Shown piece by piece: positions 60,401-64,000 of a stretch of 64,000 bases of DNA. The position numbers were made by a program, and so were the translations under genes. The notes beneath the pieces are model-generated. The model was given only the letters and a program-made list of their open reading frames with translations. It had not been told where the DNA came from and ran no database searches. Location: NCBI GenBank assembly GCA_009746045.1, contig RPFO01000885.1:62001-126000 (forward strand), read 5' to 3'. Source of the stretch: Mesostigma viride (Eukaryota > Streptophyta > Mesostigmatophyceae > Mesostigmatales > Mesostigmataceae). Each line of letters opens with the position of its first letter. Within the stretch, counting starts at the first letter, position 1.

Positions 60401-61113
60401 ATGTTTCTGACCTATCTTGAAAGTTTCAGACCAAAAATCGCATGTTTAATAGGTTTGCCACGTGTCAGATTACAACGCGATACATCGCGTTCTAACCCTA
60501 CAACGCGATGTATCGCGTTGTAAAAAAACACGGGTTAATGCACCTGCCTGCGTGGAAATGTTTCATGCATAAACTGGCACGCAAGCTCGAACAATAAAAG
60601 ACATCATCCATTGATCAGGCGAACAAGGAAGGTGCGCCTTCCGTGAATACGTCGAAGGCGACATGCGCAGGCCTGCGTAGGTTCTTACCTTGAATGCCGG
60701 AAATGTAAAAGAAACCGGGAAGCTTCGGCACAAACTCGACAACACCATTAAGTTAGCTTCATAATCGCTCTTTAGAGCCTACGTTGCCTCACAATAGCTG
60801 CCGTAAACCTGCATTAAATTTCATGATCCGCAAGAGAAATTGTATCCTGGACCCCCGCGCCCGTAGCCGTTCGAGAAATTAGCGATATTGCAAACCGTAA
60901 ACTTTCCGCCACGAAATGAGGTCATCAACTAATCTTCTGCGAAATTCAAGCATTTTTTCTAGCTGTTTACGTGCCATATCGATTAATATTGCATAAAGGC
61001 ATGCCGCCATGGCCACTACCGCGAGGGTTGAGCGGTCCGGGCACACATTATACACCGTACGGACGGTACCGCGAATTTTTTGGCGCGGAAAATATTCGGC
61101 GCGCCACATCCCC
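57484..61113. mobile_element. Kolobok-like TTAA element containing a nested element
   Basis: Terminal inverted repeats GGGGAGGTGGC / GCCACATCCCC (one mismatch) are flanked by TTAA (57480-57483 and 61114-61117). GG...CC ends with a TTAA target fit the Kolobok superfamily. Outside the TTAA, the 12-mer ACGCATATGTAC is repeated at 57468-57479 and 61119-61130, which is unexpected for a 4-bp duplication. No transposase was recognised. 58798-60534 is a later insertion, leaving about 1.9 kb of own sequence. Confidence 0.6.
58798..60534. mobile_element. TTAA-flanked (piggyBac-like) non-autonomous element 2
   Basis: Bounded by TTAA (58794-58797 and 60535-60538) with 14-bp perfect inverted repeats CCCGTGTTTTTTTA. 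Near each end lie palindromic AACGCGATATATAGCGTT / AACGCGATACATCGCGTT motifs (one on the left, two on the right). Its length (1737 bp) is close to element 1, but the termini differ, so it is a different family of the same type. Only short, unrecognised ORFs. Confidence 0.8.
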
Positions 61114-61186
61114 TTAACACGCATATGTACGTAACTAAAAGCACCAGCTACACATGAGCTGTTCCAAAGGGTGGCAACCTGCCACT

Positions 61187-64000
61187 GCTCATTCCCTCCC
61201 TCCCTCCCTCCCTCCCTCCCTCCCTCCCTCCTCCTCCCTCCCTCCCTCCCTCCCTCCCTCCCTCCCTCCCTCCCTCCCTCCCTCCCTCCCTCCCTCCCTC
61301 ACTCAAGTGCTCACTCACTCACTCACTCACTCACTCACTCACTCACTCACTCACTCACTCACTCACTCACTCACTCACTCACTCACTCACTCACTCACTC
61401 ACTCACTCACTCACTCACTCACTCACTCACTCACTCACTCACTCACTCACTCACTCACTCACTCACTCACTCACTCACTCACTCACTCACTCACTCACTC
61501 ACTCACTCACTCACTCACTCACTCACTCACTCACTCACTCACTCACTCACTCACTCACTCACTCACTCACTCACTCACTCACTCACTCACTCACTCACTC
61601 ACTCACTCACTCACTCACTCACTCACTCACTCACTCACTCACTCACTCACTCACTCACTCACTCACTCACTCACTCACTCACTCACTCACTCACTCACTC
61701 ACTCACTCACTCACTCACTCACTCACTCACTCACTCACTCACTCACTCACTCACTCACTCACTCACTCACTCACTCACTCACTCACTCACTCACTCACTC
61801 ACTCACTCACTCACTCACTCACTCACTCACTCACTCACTCACTCACTCACTCACTCACTCACTCACTCACTCACTCACTCACTCACTCACTCACTCACTC
61901 ACTCACTCACTCACTCACTCACTCACTCACTCACTCACTCACTCACTCACTCACTCACTCACTCACTCACTCACTCACTCACTCACTCACTCACTCACTC
62001 ACTCACTCACTCACTCACTCACTCACTCACTCACTCACTCACTCACTCACTCACTCACTCACTCACTCACTCACTCACTCACTCACTCACTCACTCACTC
62101 ACTCACTCACTCACTCACTCACTCACTCACTCACTCACTCACTCACTCACTCACTCACTCACTCACTCACTCACTCACTCACTCACTCACTCACTCACTC
62201 ACTCACTCACTCACTCACTCACTCACTCACTCACTCACTCACTCACTCACTCACTCACTCACTCACTCACTCACTCACTCACTCACTCACTCACTCACTC
62301 ACTCACTCACTCACTCACTCACTCACTCACTCACTCACTCACTCACTCACTCACTCACTCACTCACTCACTCACTCACTCACTCACTCACTCACTCACTC
62401 ACTCACTCACTCACTCACTCACTCACTCACTCACTCACTCACTCACTCACTCACTCACTCACTCACTCACTCACTCACTCACTCACTCACTCACTCACTC
62501 ACTCACTCACTCACTCACTCACTCACTCACTCACTCACTCACTCACTCACTCACTCACTCACTCACTCACTCACTCACTCACTCACTCACTCACTCACTC
62601 ACTCACTCACTCACTCACTCACTCACTCACTCACTCACTCACTCACTCACTCACTCACTCACTCACTCACTCACTCACTCACTCACTCACTCACTCACTC
62701 ACTCACTCACTCACTCACTCACTCACTCACTCACTCACTCACTCACTCACTCACTCACTCACTCACTCACTCACTCACTCACTCACTCACTCACTCACTC
62801 ACTCACTCACTCACTCACTCACTCACTCACTCACTCACTCACTCACTCACTCACTCACTCACTCACTCACTCACTCACTCACTCACTCACTCACTCACTC
62901 ACTCACTCACTCACTCACTCACTCACTCACTCACTCACTCACTCACTCACTCACTCACTCACTCACTCACTCACTCACTCACTCACTCACTCACTCACTC
63001 ACTCACTCACTCACTCACTCACTCACTCACTCACTCACTCACTCACTCACTCACTCACTCACTCACTCACTCACTCACTCACTCACTCACTCACTCACTC
63101 ACTCACTCACTCACTCACTCACTCACTCACTCACTCACTCACTCACTCACTCACTCACTCACTCACTCACTCACTCACTCACTCACTCACTCACTCACTC
63201 ACTCACTCACTCACTCACTCACTCACTCACTCACTCACTCACTCACTCACTCACTCACTCACTCACTCACTCACTCACTCACTCACTCACTCACTCACTC
63301 ACTCACTCACTCACTCACTCACTCACTCACTCACTCACTCACTCACTCACTCACTCACTCACTCACTCACTCACTCACTCACTCACTCACTCACTCACTC
63401 ACTCACTCACTCACTCACTCACTCACTCACTCACTCACTCACTCACTCACTCACTCACTCACTCACTCACTCACTCACTCACTCACTCACTCACTCACTC
63501 ACTCACTCACTCACTCACTCACTCACTCACTCACTCACTCACTCACTCACTCACTCACTCACTCACTCACTCACTCACTCACTCACTCACTCACTCACTC
63601 ACTCACTCACTCACTCACTCACTCACTCACTCACTCACTCACTCACTCACTCACTCACTCACTCACTCACTCACTCACTCACTCACTCACTCACTCACTC
63701 ACTCACTCACTCACTCACTCACTCACTCACTCACTCACTCACTCACTCACTCACTCACTCACTCACTCACTCACTCACTCACTCACTCACTCACTCACTC
63801 ACTCACTCACTCACTCACTCACTCACTCACTCACTCACTCACTCACTCACTCACTCACTCACTCACTCACTCACTCACTCACTCACTCACTCACTCACTC
63901 ACTCACTCACTCACTCACTCACTCACTCACTCACTCACTCACTCACTCACTCACTCACTCACTCACTCACTCACTCACTCACTCACTCACTCACTCACTC
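61187..64000. repeat. (CCCT)n then (CACT)n array running off the window
   Basis: About 115 bp of CCCT units (61187-61300, one 3-base slip near 61232) lead, through a single ACTCAAGTGC junction, into CACT/ACTC units. These continue without a visible interruption from about 61312 to the last base, at least 670 copies. No gene is present. Confidence 0.98.

Overview
The window is nuclear DNA of a eukaryote, most likely a green alga. Three things point to Viridiplantae. One is a plastid-targeted DUF3007 protein (33.6-34.3 kb) followed by a TGTAA poly(A)-signal candidate, the usual signal in chlorophytes. The second is a plant-type Caprin-like RGG protein (46.8-52.2 kb). The third is a set of non-LTR retrotransposons with long RT ORFs. 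Genes have short exons, long introns and GT-AG junctions. The species cannot be named from the sequence.

Layout. 0.3-2.4 kb: a mosaic of tetranucleotide repeats. 2.7-20.4 kb: one minus-strand gene with at least 23 recognisable short exons (about 715 codons seen) encoding an FG-GAP/VCBS-type beta-propeller protein; its introns carry minisatellites and a hAT MITE. 22.5-24.8 kb: a 2.2-kb (GAGTT)n array. 24.8-45 kb: a dense mobile-element region. It holds a full-length but inactivated LINE (A1), further copies of the same family and of a second LINE family nested in each other, and non-autonomous DNA elements with clear termini and target duplications (hAT, CACTA, TTAA-type, a foldback element). 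The only intact host gene there is the DUF3007 gene. 36.5-38.1 kb: a 1.6-kb (ATGG)n array grown inside the 3' UTR of a LINE copy. 46.8-52.2 kb: the Caprin-like gene (4 exons, 900 aa, minus strand). 54.1-56.0 kb: a frameshifted LRR pseudogene. 56.3-57.2 kb: retroelement debris. 57.5-61.1 kb: a Kolobok-like element with a TTAA-type element nested in it. 61.2-64.0 kb: (CCCT)n then an uninterrupted (CACT)n array running off the window.

There is no operon logic. The window shows three host genes in a repeat-rich region, and its main interest is how mobile elements and short tandem repeats interact. LINE 3' tails seed giant microsatellites, small tandem duplications copy splice donors in the FG-GAP gene, and several generations of insertion can be ordered from their target duplications. 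All junctions and target duplications were read by eye; no alignment or database search was run.
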